Shown here one piece after another: positions 24,055 through 33,114 of a stretch of 64,000 bases of DNA. The position numbers and the translations under genes are program-made. The stretch covers positions 1 through 64,000 of the forward strand of contig CBDHGH010000001.1 in assembly GCA_965263065.1 (NCBI GenBank), read 5' to 3'. The notes beneath the pieces are model-generated. The model made no database searches, was not told the origin of the DNA, and saw nothing but the letters and a program-made list of their open reading frames with translations. This DNA is from TK10-74A sp965263065. GTDB taxonomy: Bacteria > Chloroflexota > Dehalococcoidia > Bin125. Positions within the stretch are counted from its first letter, which is position 1. Each line of letters starts with the position of its first letter.

Positions 24055-24105
24055 GATGCGTCGCTCCCGCCGGCCTGGGACACCGAGGGCGGGTGGCGAC
24101 GCATC
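24055..24105 (-). promoter_or_regulatory. Stem-loop in the greA leader
   Basis: GATGCGTCGC (24055-24064) pairs perfectly with GCGACGCATC (24096-24105). After a small internal loop, CCGCC (24067-24071) pairs with GGCGG (24088-24092), leaving a 16-base loop. The structure would end 17 bases before the greA start codon, next to its ribosome site. A smaller pairing, GCACCG with CGGTGC, lies further upstream near 24117-24140. It could regulate translation or end a short upstream transcript. Confidence 0.5.
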
Positions 24106-24174
24106 AAGGCGATCGCGCACCGTGAACAGGGCCCCGGTGCATCGCTCCGGTAGATCGAACGCTGATCTGCGCAG

Positions 24175-24180
24175 ACTATA
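24175..24180 (-). promoter_or_regulatory. Candidate -10 (TATAGT) for the greA operon
   Basis: On the minus strand TATAGT lies about 138 bases before the greA start. It is the best -10 match in the divergent gap, but no good -35 is visible at 16-18 bases. A transcript from here would have a leader of about 130 nt holding the stem-loops described at 24055-24140. The 24038-24305 gap otherwise holds only this and the TAGGCT at 24215-24220 facing the protease gene. Confidence 0.35.
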
Positions 24181-24305
24181 CCTGAGGGCCGCCCCTGGGC
24201 GCTGTGGCGACTGATAGGCTTCCATATTGCATAACACCGGCGGAACCCCGCGGCGCTCGCCGGCGGGGGCAACCGGCCGGGCGGTCCGCACGTAGCGATG
24301 GCAGT

Positions 24306-25418
24306 ATGCGACTCACCCTCCTTGCATCCCTGCTTGCCGGGTTGGTGGCGGGCGTCGTTGGGGCGCTCATCGTCGTGTTCGTCCTGCACGACCACGAGGA
24401 GACCGAGCAGGCGGTCGGCGCGCTGCAGGCGCACCTCGATCGCGTGACCACCGCGCAGCTGCTGGCCGCCGAGGCCGCGGCGATCCGCGACGACATCCAG
24501 GGCCTGATGGCGGCCATCGCCCCCTCCATCGTCCTGATCACCACCGAGTACGCCGACCCCGACTCCTCCCGCGGCGCGATCGGCACGGGCGTCGTCGTCG
24601 ATGACCAGGGCCACGTCGTCACCAACGAGCACGTCGTGCGCGACGCCGCCCGCATCGAGTTGAACTTCGCCGACGGCAGCACGCGGCTCGCAACGGTGGT
24701 CGGCGACGACGCGCCGTTCACCGACATCGCGGTGCTCCGCACCGATCCGGCCGGCCTCGTCCCGGCGCGCTTCGGCTCCTCGGATGGGCTGCGGGTGGGC
24801 GATCCGGTGCTCGCCTTCGGCAACGCGCTGGGCAATGACGCCTCCCTCACGCGCGGCGTCGTCAGCAACCCCACGGCGCGCTTCATCAACTCCGCCGGCG
24901 ACCGCCAGGACTTCATCCAAACCGACGCCGCCGTGAACCCCGGCAACAGCGGCGGACCGCTGCTCGACCGCGACGGCGCGGTCGTCGGCCTCATCACACA
25001 GGTCGTGACCAGCACCCGCGACGGGCAGACCGTCCAGGGGGTCGGCTTCGCGCTGGCGACCGACCGCATCATGCCCATCGCCGCGCGCATCATCCGAGAG
25101 GGCGCCGACTTCCCCCGCCCCGACTTCGGCGTCGTGGAACAACGCACGCTGGACGAATTCGTCGCGGACCAGGTGGGGGTGGCCGCGACCGAGGGCGCCC
25201 TGCTCGTCGAGTTGTTGCGCTCCAGCGCCTTCGGCGATGCCGGCATCCGCCCGGGCGAGATCATCCTCAGCCTCAACGGCTACCCCGTGACGACCGAGAC
25301 GCCCTACTTCCACGTCCTGCAGCGATTGGAACCGGGGCGTCCCGTGGACGTTGTCTATCTCGACCGGCAGGGCGAAGAGCAGGTCGTGGAAGTGGTGCCG
25401 GCGCGGAGGCGGCGCTGA
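24306..25418 (+). CDS. HtrA/DegP-like S1C serine protease with PDZ domain
   Basis: This is a membrane-anchored protease of 370 residues for envelope quality control. An N-terminal transmembrane helix (about residues 3-27, LTLLASLLAGLVAGVVGALI) is followed by the trypsin-like domain with His109 in TNEHVV, Asp140 in TDIAVL and Ser215 in GNSGGPLL. A C-terminal PDZ domain (about 275-365, DAGIRPGEIILSLNGYPV) would recognise peptide C-termini. The protease core is typical of single-PDZ DegS/HtrA proteins. I saw no strong ribosome site before the ATG. TAGGCT at 24215-24220 is a possible -10. The next gene begins 52 bases downstream. Confidence 0.93.
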   Translation: MRLTLLASLLAGLVAGVVGALIVVFVLHDHEETEQAVGALQAHLDRVTTAQLLAAEAAAIRDDIQGLMAAIAPSIVLITTEYADPDSSRGAIGTGVVVDDQGHVVTNEHVVRDAARIELNFADGSTRLATVVGDDAPFTDIAVLRTDPAGLVPARFGSSDGLRVGDPVLAFGNALGNDASLTRGVVSNPTARFINSAGDRQDFIQTDAAVNPGNSGGPLLDRDGAVVGLITQVVTSTRDGQTVQGVGFALATDRIMPIAARIIREGADFPRPDFGVVEQRTLDEFVADQVGVAATEGALLVELLRSSAFGDAGIRPGEIILSLNGYPVTTETPYFHVLQRLEPGRPVDVVYLDRQGEEQVVEVVPARRRR

Positions 25419-25470
25419 CGGCGCTGCGGTCTTGCGGCCGAAGTCGGTAGGCTGAGCCGACAAGGACAGC

Positions 25471-27303
25471 ATGAGCCACGGCCCTTTCTCCGGCGACGGC
25501 CCCTTCGACCGCAGGCGCGGCCGCCGCCGCGACGATCGCGGCGCGCCGCCCCGGCGGCCTCCACCGCCCCCGCCGCCCGAACCGCCCCCGCGGCGCGGGC
25601 CGCTGGATGTGGGGTTCGCGCCCCGCGGCGGCAAGGGCGGACGGCGTCGCGGCCCCGACCTCGGGCTGCTGCTCGTCGTCGTCGTGGCGCTGGGCTTGGC
25701 CGCCGCGATCGTGGTGCTGTTCCTGCCCCCGCTCGCTCTGCTCGACGACGAGGCCGATCCCGCCGCCGACACCGCCGCCGATGCCGGCGCGCCCGCGGGC
25801 CAGCCCGTCGCGCCCGTCGCCGTGCTGACGCCCACGACCGGCGTCAGCGCCGCGCTGCTCGACAGCATCCCGGAGGTGCCCGACAGCCTGCGCCCCGTAA
25901 GCCCGATCTACAGCGTCGAGATTCCCTTCACGCTGCTGGGGCCCTACGTCCTCACGCTGCGGCTCAACGCCGAGACCCACGATCAGCGCAACCTGGGCGC
26001 CTACACCTTCACCGACGGCGCCTGGCAGCGGCTGGGCCCCGCGCTGCTGACCGCCGACGGCGCCGCCGCCAGCGTGGAGGTGCTCTCGGCGCCCGCGAAC
26101 GTCGCCATCCTGCGCCGCCTGCAGTTCCGCGACATGGTCACCGGCCGCCTGCCGGCCGGGCAGGAGTTGCATCCCGAGGCCGCGAACACCATCACGATCA
26201 TCAATCCGATCAGCTTCGTCCCGGCCGGCGACGGCTCCCTGCTGTCGCTGGGGCAGGTCGAGACGCTGCCGCCCGGCATCACGCAGGCCGTCTACCCCGT
26301 GGTCCTGGCGCAGCTGGCCGACGCCGACACGATCAACACCGTGCTGGCCTCGGAGCAGCTCCGCCGGCAGCACAAGAACAACATCCTGCTCATGGTGCAG
26401 ACGGGCCGCTTCGACGGTGTCGACATCGACTACCAGTTCATCGCCGCCCCGCTGCGCGAGGAGTTCACGGAGTTCATCACCGAGCTCGCCGACCAGCTGC
26501 ACCGCGACGACCGCGGCATCATGGTCAGCGTCCCCCTCCCCACCCGCGACGCCAGCGGCCTCAACCTGGGCGCCTACGACCTGGCCGCGCTGGGCGCCGC
26601 CGTCGACCGGATCAAGCTGGTGCCGCCGCGGGACCAGTCGATCTTCCGCGAGTCCCTCGTCGCGGCGCTGCCCGCGGTGCTCAATCGCGTGCCGCGCGAG
26701 AAGATCTTGCTCACCGTCTCCCCGCACAGCGTGCAGAAGAGCCTCAGCGGCACGCAGGTGCTGACCCAGCGCGTGGCCCTGGGGCTGGCCTCGCGCCTGG
26801 CCGTGCGCGAGACGGGCCCCCTCATCGCGGGGGAGCGCGTGCGGCTCGTGGGCGACAACATCTTCCAGGACGGCGGCGCGAGCGGCATCTTCTGGGACCG
26901 CTTCGCCAACATGGTCTCCTACGTCTACCCGGACGCGGCCGGGAACAACGTTACCGTCTGGGTCGAGAACCGCTTCAGCCTGGCCTTCAAGCTGGACCTG
27001 ATCGAGGAGTTCCGGCTCGGCGGGATCGCCATCGACGATGTCTCCGCCGACCCCGGACATGCCAACATCTGGCCCGTCATCACCCAGTTCCTCGAGTCCG
27101 GCACGATCAATCTGGTGCGCCCCAACGAGGAAATGTTCATCCCCGTCTGGGAGGTCGAGGCGGGCGATCTGACCGGCTCCGGCACGGCCGGCTGGGTCGT
27201 CTGGAATACGCCCACCGTGCCCGGCGACTATGCGACGCGCCTCATCGTCTCCGACGGCGACGTGCGGGTCGGCAGCCAGATCGATGTCACCCTCGAACCC
27301 TGA
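25471..27303 (+). CDS. Membrane-anchored GH18-fold protein with catalytic Glu replaced
   Basis: This 610-residue protein has a positively charged, Pro-rich cytoplasmic N-terminus, one transmembrane helix (about residues 64-86), a short acidic/Ala-rich linker and a large extracellular region. The middle resembles a glycoside hydrolase 18 barrel: FDGVDIDYQ at 314-322 corresponds to the catalytic FDGxDxDxE, then VSVPLPT and a late NRFSLAFKLDLIEEFRLGGI strand-helix. The final residue of the motif is Gln (322) instead of the catalytic Glu, so chitinase-type hydrolysis is unlikely and a carbohydrate-binding or scaffold role is more probable. An Ig-like segment ends the protein. It overlaps nothing; rsmD begins three bases after its stop. 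Confidence 0.75.
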   Translation: MSHGPFSGDGPFDRRRGRRRDDRGAPPRRPPPPPPPEPPPRRGPLDVGFAPRGGKGGRRRGPDLGLLLVVVVALGLAAAIVVLFLPPLALLDDEADPAADTAADAGAPAGQPVAPVAVLTPTTGVSAALLDSIPEVPDSLRPVSPIYSVEIPFTLLGPYVLTLRLNAETHDQRNLGAYTFTDGAWQRLGPALLTADGAAASVEVLSAPANVAILRRLQFRDMVTGRLPAGQELHPEAANTITIINPISFVPAGDGSLLSLGQVETLPPGITQAVYPVVLAQLADADTINTVLASEQLRRQHKNNILLMVQTGRFDGVDIDYQFIAAPLREEFTEFITELADQLHRDDRGIMVSVPLPTRDASGLNLGAYDLAALGAAVDRIKLVPPRDQSIFRESLVAALPAVLNRVPREKILLTVSPHSVQKSLSGTQVLTQRVALGLASRLAVRETGPLIAGERVRLVGDNIFQDGGASGIFWDRFANMVSYVYPDAAGNNVTVWVENRFSLAFKLDLIEEFRLGGIAIDDVSADPGHANIWPVITQFLESGTINLVRPNEEMFIPVWEVEAGDLTGSGTAGWVVWNTPTVPGDYATRLIVSDGDVRVGSQIDVTLEP

Positions 27304-27306
27304 GCC

Positions 27307-27947
27307 ATGCCGCTGACGCCCGTCGTCCGCCTGACCGGCGGCGATTACAACGGTCGCCGGGTGCGCGGCGCGAGCGGCGGCACGCGCCCCGCCACGGCCC
27401 GCCTGCGGCGCTCCATCTTCGACCGGCCCGACGTGCAGGCCGCGCTGCGCGGCCCCGTCTTGGACCTCTACGCGGGGGCGGGCCTGCTGGGCCTCGAGGC
27501 GCTCAGCCGCGGCGCGCCCCAGGTCGACTTCGTGGAGCGCGATCGGGCGGCCTGCGCCGTCATCCGGGGCAACCTGGAAAGCCTCGGCTGCGGAGCGCGC
27601 GCGCGCCTGCACTGTCGGTCCGCCGAGGCCGCGCTGCCGCGCTTGCCGCCGGGCTACCTGCTCTGCTTCGCGGACCCCCCCTACGCAAGCGACGCGACCG
27701 CGGTGCTCCAGGATCTGCTACAGCGGGATCTGCTGCACCCCGACGCGCTCCTGCTCTGGCGGCGCCCCCGCGAGCGTCCCGCGCCCGACCTGCTGGGGCC
27801 GGGCCCTGCGGGCGGCGCGGCGCGATCCCTGGTCCGGGTCGACCAGCGTCGCTATGGTGGCGCCGTTCTCGACACATTTATCATCGCCGAGGGCGTCGTC
27901 GCCGACGGCCGCCCCGGGCCGCTGGAGGATGGGAGAGGAACGACGCC

Positions 27948-27951
<4 letters not shown>
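27307..27951 (+). CDS. rsmD: 16S rRNA (guanine966-N2)-methyltransferase RsmD
   Basis: This is a Rossmann-fold methyltransferase of 214 residues that methylates G966 in 16S rRNA using S-adenosylmethionine. The N-terminal GGDYNGRRVRGASGGTRPAT is the RsmD hallmark. The SAM motif LDLYAGAGLLGLEALSRGA follows, and the catalytic ADPPYA (D-P-P-Y) lies near residue 121. The stop overlaps the coaD start (ATGA), the usual rsmD-coaD arrangement. Confidence 0.95.
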
Positions 27952-28436
<485 letters not shown>

Positions 28437-28470
28437 CGCGTCGCCCCGCGCCAAGCGTCCCCGTGGGCGC

Positions 28471-28476
28471 TACGAT
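28471..28476 (+). promoter_or_regulatory. Candidate -10 element TACGAT
   Basis: TACGAT lies in the gap between coaD and the coiled-coil gene, about 50 bases before the proposed ATC start. The same hexamer forms the -10 of the better supported tRNA-Ala and Gre-fusion promoters. No convincing -35 is seen. Confidence 0.35.
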
Positions 28477-28513
28477 GTAGCCGCTGGGTTGGCGGGCCAT
28501 ACCCTCACCGAGC

Positions 28514-28517
28514 GGAG
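28514..28517 (+). promoter_or_regulatory. Shine-Dalgarno GGAG supporting an ATC start
   Basis: GGAG is eight bases before ATC at 28526. It is the only ribosome site in this gap positioned for the coiled-coil gene, and no ATG, GTG or TTG lies in the frame between the upstream in-frame stop (28478) and Met at 28607, which would delete the conserved N-terminus. Confidence 0.5.
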
Positions 28518-28525
28518 CTGCCGTC

Positions 28526-29113
28526 ATCGACCTCCTGGAACTGATCGATCGTCTGGAAGAGTCCGTCCTCAGCGGGCGCGGCGCCCGCTTCGGCGGCGGC
28601 TGGATCGTGGATCGCGACCAACTGCTGGACGTCGTCGACCGGATGCGCGCGGCCGTGCCGCGGGAGATCGAAGAGGCCCACACCATCCTGCGGGAGCGCC
28701 AGGCCGTGCTCAGCAAGGCCGACGAAGAAGCCCTGATCATCACGAATCGGGCCCGGGATGAGGCCGAGCACCGCCTCAACGCCCACGACCTCGTCATCGA
28801 AGCCCAGCGCCGTGCCGCCGCCATCATGGAGGAGGCCGCCGGCGAGGCCCGCGAGGCCCGCGCCACCGCCCGCGCCGACGCGGCCGGGATGCGCGGCGAG
28901 GCCACGACCCAGGCCGTCGAGCAGGCCCTGGAAGCCGACCGCTATTCCCTGGACATGCTGCGTCGTCTGGAGTCGCAGCTGACCTCGATCGAGTCCAGCG
29001 TCCGCGCTGGCATCGACCAGCTCGACCAGAAGATCCAGCGCGAGGAAGAGATCGCCGGGGTGGACGCCCGCGACGCGCGCATCATCGCCGAGCGCGAGCG
29101 CCGCAGCCGCTAA
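28526..29113 (+). CDS. Coiled-coil protein (DivIVA/ATP synthase subunit b-like), apparent ATC start
   Basis: This 195-residue soluble protein is mostly coiled coil. It begins DLLELIDRLEESV, a conserved opening in homologues from Chloroflexota that usually start M-D-I/L. The long Ala/Glu/Arg-rich helix (about residues 45-150) resembles V-type ATPase subunit E or DivIVA helices. Its role is not established; homologues commonly sit beside coaD. The conserved N-terminus can only be kept if translation starts at ATC (28526), with GGAG eight bases upstream. The alternative start is Met at 28607, which loses 27 residues. The gene ends inside the stop region of leuS: the two convergent stops overlap by three bases. 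Confidence 0.75.
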   Translation: MDLLELIDRLEESVLSGRGARFGGGWIVDRDQLLDVVDRMRAAVPREIEEAHTILRERQAVLSKADEEALIITNRARDEAEHRLNAHDLVIEAQRRAAAIMEEAAGEAREARATARADAAGMRGEATTQAVEQALEADRYSLDMLRRLESQLTSIESSVRAGIDQLDQKIQREEEIAGVDARDARIIAERERRSR

Positions 29114-31599
29114 CCGACGACGAAGTTCACCAGCCGGTCGGGCACGTGCACGACCTTGCGCAGCGTCTTGCCCGCCAGGTGTCGCTGCACGGCTGTCGCC
29201 GCCGCCGCCGCGGCTTGCGCCGCATCCGCGTTGAGCCCGGCGGCCGCCTGCACCTGCGCCCGCACTTTGCCGTTGACCTGGACGACCAGCGTCACCGTGT
29301 CCGACTCCAGCAGCGCCGCGTCGTAGGACGGCCAAGCCTGCGCGTGCACGGAGCCCTCGCGGCCCAGGCGCTGCCACAGCTCCTCGGTGATGTGTGGCGC
29401 CGCCGGGGCCAGGCACAGCACCAGCGCCGTGATCGCCTCGTCCCAGGCCGCCCCATCCACCGGGCCACGGGCGGGCTGCTTCGCGAGGGCGTTGGTGAAC
29501 TCCATCATCGCGGCCAGCATCGTGTTGAAGCGGAAGGCCGCGATGTCCTCGCTGACCTTGGCGATCATGCCGTGCGTGAGCCGGCGGATGCGCGCCGCGC
29601 TGTCGGCGTCGCCGGCCGCGCCCGTCGCCCGGGCCGGCCCCGACAGCGCCAGCGTCCAGACCCGGTTCAGCCAGCGCGAATGTCCCTGGATGCTCGAGTC
29701 GTCCCAGTCGCCGCCCCGATCCCAGGGCCCCAGGAACAGCAGGTACAGGCGGACGGCGTCGGCGCCGAGCTTGGCCACCCACTCGTCGGGGTTGACGACG
29801 TTGCCCCGGCTCTTCGACATCTTGGCGCCGTCTTTGGTGATCGTGCCCTGGTTGAACAGCCGCGTGAACGGCTCGCCGACGGACACCAGGCCCATGTCGC
29901 GGCAGGCCTTCGTGAAGAAGCGCGCGTACAGCAGGTGCATCACGGCGTGCTCCGCGCCGCCCGTGTACTGGTCGATGGGCAGCCACTGCTTGGCCAGCTC
30001 GGGCGACAGCGGCGCCTCCGCGTTGTGCGGATCGAGGTAGCGGAAGAAGTACCACGACGAGCACATGAAGGTGTCCATCGTGTCCGTCTCGCGGGTGGCC
30101 GCCTCGCCGCAGCGCGGGCAGTCGGCGTGCAGGAACTCCGGCTGCGTCGCCAGGGGCGACTGACCCGTGGGCAGGAACTCCGTGACCTCGGGCAGCAGGA
30201 CGGGGAGCTGGTCGTCGGGGACCGGCTGCGGCCCGCAGGTGGGGCAGTGAATCACCGGGATCGGCGCGCCCCAGTAGCGCTGCCGGCTGATCAGCCAGTC
30301 GCGCAGGCGGTAGTTCACCGACGGCCCGCCCGCCCCCCGATCGGCCAGCGCCGCCGCGATCGCCGCCTGCCCCGCCGCCACCGAGAGCCCGTCGAACGGG
30401 CCCGAGTTGACCAGCCTGCCGTCGCCCGTCCAGGCCTCCGACAGCGGTTCGCCGTCCCACGCCGGCCCGGCGATCACGACCGGAATCTCGAGCCCATATT
30501 GCTGCGCGAAGGCGAAGTCGCGGCCGTCGTGGGCGGGCACGCCCATGACGGCGCCGTGGCCGTAGCTCAGCAGCACGTAGTCCGCGATCCAGATCGGGAT
30601 GCGCGCGCCCGTGAAGGGGTGCAGCGCGTACGCGCCCGTCGCGACGCCGGTCTTGGGCCGGTCCGTCGACTGCCGCTCGATCTCCGTCGCCAGGCGCGTG
30701 CGGCGCACGTAGTCCTCCACCGCGCCGCGCTGGGCGTCCGTCGTGATCCGCCCCACCAGCGGATGCTCGGGGGCGAGCACCATCGAGGTCGTGCCGAAGA
30801 CCGTGTCGGCGCGCGTCGTGAAGACCGTGATCCCGTCGCCGCCGTCCACGGGCGATTCCAGCGCGAAGCGGATCTCGGCGCCCTCCGAGCGGCCGATCCA
30901 GTGCCGCTGCATCGTGCGGATGCGCTCCGGCCACTCGATCGACGAGAAGTCCAGCAGCTCGTCCGCGTACCGCGTGATGCGGAAGAACCACTGCTCCAGG
31001 TCGCGCATCTCCACGATCGACTCGCAGCGCTCGCAGCGGCCCACGGCATCGTCGCCGCGCAGCACCTGCTCGTTGGCGAGCACGGTCTGGCAGCTGGGGC
31101 ACCAGTTCGCCGGCGCCATCGCCCGGTAGGCCAGGTCGTGCTTCAGCAGCTGCAAGAACAGCCACTGGGTCCAGCGGTAGTACTCGGGATCCGACGTGAT
31201 GATCTCGCGCGACCAGTCGAAGCTCGCGCCCATCGTCTTGAGTTGGGCGCGCATCCGCTCGACGTTCGCATAGGTCCAGCGGCGGGGGTGCGTGCCGTCG
31301 CGGATCGCCGCGTTCTCGGCCGGCAGGCCGAAGGCGTCGAAGCCGATGGGGAAGAGCACGTTGTGGCCGCGCATGCGCTGGTAGCGCGCGACCACGTCCG
31401 GCGGCGCGATCGCGAACCAGTGCCCAATGTGCAGGTCCCCGCTCGTGTAGGGGAACATGGTCAGCAGGTAGTACGGGTCGCGCGGGTCGGCGTCGGGCGT
31501 CTCGTAGAGCCGATCGGCGGCCCAGCGCTGCTGCCACTTCGGCTCGATCAGGGCGGGGTCGTAGCGGTCCGGCGTCACCGCCGGCATCGAACTCGTCAT
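29110..31599 (-). CDS. leuS: Leucyl-tRNA synthetase
   Basis: This is a class I LeuRS of 829 residues. The HIGH motif is at residues 57-60 (SGDLHIGHW) and KMSKS is at about 590 (GAKMSKSRGNVV). Between them lie a CP1 editing domain (about 225-420) with the TRADTVFGTTS motif and zinc-like cysteines (CPSC...CERC, CPTCG, CPRCG). A C-terminal anticodon-binding region ends the protein, including VNGKVRAQVQ. I set the start at the ATG at 31599, with GGAG five bases upstream. It is divergent from purE and convergent with the coiled-coil gene. Confidence 0.97.
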   Translation of the reverse strand: MTSSMPAVTPDRYDPALIEPKWQQRWAADRLYETPDADPRDPYYLLTMFPYTSGDLHIGHWFAIAPPDVVARYQRMRGHNVLFPIGFDAFGLPAENAAIRDGTHPRRWTYANVERMRAQLKTMGASFDWSREIITSDPEYYRWTQWLFLQLLKHDLAYRAMAPANWCPSCQTVLANEQVLRGDDAVGRCERCESIVEMRDLEQWFFRITRYADELLDFSSIEWPERIRTMQRHWIGRSEGAEIRFALESPVDGGDGITVFTTRADTVFGTTSMVLAPEHPLVGRITTDAQRGAVEDYVRRTRLATEIERQSTDRPKTGVATGAYALHPFTGARIPIWIADYVLLSYGHGAVMGVPAHDGRDFAFAQQYGLEIPVVIAGPAWDGEPLSEAWTGDGRLVNSGPFDGLSVAAGQAAIAAALADRGAGGPSVNYRLRDWLISRQRYWGAPIPVIHCPTCGPQPVPDDQLPVLLPEVTEFLPTGQSPLATQPEFLHADCPRCGEAATRETDTMDTFMCSSWYFFRYLDPHNAEAPLSPELAKQWLPIDQYTGGAEHAVMHLLYARFFTKACRDMGLVSVGEPFTRLFNQGTITKDGAKMSKSRGNVVNPDEWVAKLGADAVRLYLLFLGPWDRGGDWDDSSIQGHSRWLNRVWTLALSGPARATGAAGDADSAARIRRLTHGMIAKVSEDIAAFRFNTMLAAMMEFTNALAKQPARGPVDGAAWDEAITALVLCLAPAAPHITEELWQRLGREGSVHAQAWPSYDAALLESDTVTLVVQVNGKVRAQVQAAAGLNADAAQAAAAAATAVQRHLAGKTLRKVVHVPDRLVNFVVG

Positions 31600-31741
31600 G
31601 GCGCTCCGCTTCCCGGCCGCGCGGGCGGTCGTTGGGGTACGGCGATTATGCGGAGCCTCCGGATCGATGGTCAATGCATCGGCGACGATCCGGCGGTCGC
31701 GCCGCGCCCCTGGGCCCCTGCCCGCTGCGCCCCAACGCCGT

Positions 31742-31747
31742 TAGCCT
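31742..31747 (+). promoter_or_regulatory. Candidate -10 element TAGCCT before purE
   Basis: TAGCCT lies 51 bases upstream of the purE start in the divergent leuS-purE gap. It matches the hexamer before the amidohydrolase at 4723-4728. No clear -35 is visible. Confidence 0.3.
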
Positions 31748-31797
31748 GATGCGTGGCGCGCCCCGCGGCGGGCGATCTCCAGCGAAGGAAGAACGTC

Positions 31798-32304
31798 ATG
31801 ACCGAAGCACCCGTCCCGCGTGTGGGCATCGTCATGGGCTCCCAGTCCGACTGGCCCACGATGCAGGCCACCGCCGCCACGCTCGACGCACTCGGCATCG
31901 GCTGGGAGGCGCGCGTCCTCTCGGCCCACCGCACCCCCGACGAGACCGCCGAGTGGGCCGGCACGGCGCGGGAGCGCGGCCTGCGCGTGCTCATCGCCGC
32001 CGCCGGGGGAGCGGCCGCGCTGCCCGGCGCGGTCGCGGCCAAGAGCACGCTGCCCGTGATCGGCGTGCCGATGGAGGGCTGGGCGCTGCAGGGGCTCGAC
32101 GCGCTGCTGTCGATGGTCCAGATGCCGCCCGGCATCCCCGTCGGCGTGGTTTCCATCGGCAAGCCCGGCGCGACCAACGCGGCCCTGCTGGCCGCCGCCA
32201 TCCTCGCCGTCAGCGACGCCGGCGTCGCGCAGGCCCTCGACGACTACCGCGCCAAGCGCGCCCGGCAGATCCTCGACAACCCGGACCCCAGTCAGGCGGG
32301 ATAG
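31798..32304 (+). CDS. purE: 5-(carboxyamino)imidazole ribonucleotide mutase
   Basis: PurE converts N5-CAIR to CAIR in purine synthesis. The 168-residue length and the class I motifs GIVMGSQSDWPTM and VLSAHRTPDET are present, with the conserved Ser and His at these places, followed by IAAAGGAAALPGAVA and GVPMEG. GAAGGAAG precedes the ATG. No purK or other pur gene lies within the window. It is convergent with the RibD-C reductase, three bases apart. Confidence 0.95.
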   Translation: MTEAPVPRVGIVMGSQSDWPTMQATAATLDALGIGWEARVLSAHRTPDETAEWAGTARERGLRVLIAAAGGAAALPGAVAAKSTLPVIGVPMEGWALQGLDALLSMVQMPPGIPVGVVSIGKPGATNAALLAAAILAVSDAGVAQALDDYRAKRARQILDNPDPSQAG

Positions 32305-32307
32305 GGC

Positions 32308-33039
32308 TCAGGCCGGGCGCCGCCGGAAGCGCAGGTAGACCTCGCCGTCGTCGGGGTTCGGGAGCGCCGACACCAAACCGAAGCGCGTAATCGACTCCGG
32401 CGTCGACACCCGCGGCCCCTCGACCGGCGTCGGCGCGCCGCCTCCGACGATCACCCCGCTCAGCGTGAGGAAGTACTCGTCCACGAGGTCGTGCTGGAAG
32501 AGCCCCCCCAGGATGGTCGGGCCGCCCTCGGCGAGGAGCAGGCCCGCCCCCAACTGCTCGTGCATGTGCCGCACCATCGACGCGACCGCCGTCGCGTCGG
32601 GCACGACCACCACCTGCCGCCCCGTCGCCGCGATCGCCCGCCGCCGCTCGGCCGGCGCCGCGTCCGACAGATACACCACCGCGTCGAAGTCGCGCGCCGT
32701 GAAGAACGCCCGATCGAGCGGCAACTCCCCCGAGCGACTGAGCACCGCCGCGATCGGCGCCGCCGGCTTGCCCCGCTCGTGGCGCAGCGCCGTCAGCCGC
32801 GCCGACCCCACGCGCGACGACGTACCGCTCTTGCGCAGCGTCCCGGCCCCGTTCAGCACGACGTCGGCGTGCAGCCGCAACTCCCGCATCAGGCGCTGGT
32901 CCGTCGCGGAGCCCAGCCCGTGCTCGGTTTCGCCCAGCACGACCTTGCCGTCCGCCGACATCACCATGTTCGTGATCACATAGGGACGCCCCGCCCACGC
33001 GGGAGCCCCGAAGCGCAGCGACGTATAGTCAGGGTGCAT
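32308..33039 (-). CDS. RibD C-terminal domain reductase (dihydrofolate reductase fold)
   Basis: This 243-residue protein is a stand-alone RibD_C reductase (PF01872), like the pyrimidine reductase of riboflavin synthesis and related NADPH reductases. The motifs are YVITNMVMSADGKV, LRLHADVVLNGAGTLR, VPLL-like strands and LLLAEGGPTILGGLFQ, which contains the conserved EGG-x near the NADP site. It lacks the deaminase half, so it may act with a separate deaminase or on another substrate. The mRNA appears leaderless: TAGGAT ends six bases before the ATG. The downstream neighbour is divergent. Confidence 0.88.
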   Translation of the reverse strand: MHPDYTSLRFGAPAWAGRPYVITNMVMSADGKVVLGETEHGLGSATDQRLMRELRLHADVVLNGAGTLRKSGTSSRVGSARLTALRHERGKPAAPIAAVLSRSGELPLDRAFFTARDFDAVVYLSDAAPAERRRAIAATGRQVVVVPDATAVASMVRHMHEQLGAGLLLAEGGPTILGGLFQHDLVDEYFLTLSGVIVGGGAPTPVEGPRVSTPESITRFGLVSALPNPDDGEVYLRFRRRPA

Positions 33040-33045
33040 GTCCGC

Positions 33046-33051
33046 ATCCTA
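33046..33051 (-). promoter_or_regulatory. Candidate -10 TAGGAT giving a leaderless RibD-C mRNA
   Basis: On the minus strand TAGGAT is separated from the ATG of the RibD-C gene by only six bases, so transcription would begin at or next to the start codon. There is no Shine-Dalgarno. The -35 region is a weak match. Confidence 0.35.
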
Positions 33052-33102
33052 GCCAGCCGCCTGCGCCTCGCCCACGGGGGCCGCGCGCGGCCCAGCCGAC
33101 GC

Positions 33103-33108
33103 AGGAGG
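33103..33108 (+). promoter_or_regulatory. Shine-Dalgarno AGGAGG supporting an ATC start
   Basis: AGGAGG, the full consensus, lies six bases upstream of ATC at 33115, which is in frame with the acetyltransferase. The spacing is ideal for a start at ATC and for no other codon in this frame. Confidence 0.55.
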
Positions 33109-33114
33109 CCCGCC

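Noticed and set aside
24038..24180. A T-box riboswitch before greA-lysS
   Set aside because: No T-box consensus sequence or specifier loop could be found; only simple hairpins are present.
28607..29113. Start of the coiled-coil gene at Met 28607
   Set aside because: It would remove the conserved N-terminal D-L-L-E-L-I-D region and has no ribosome site; kept only as an alternative.
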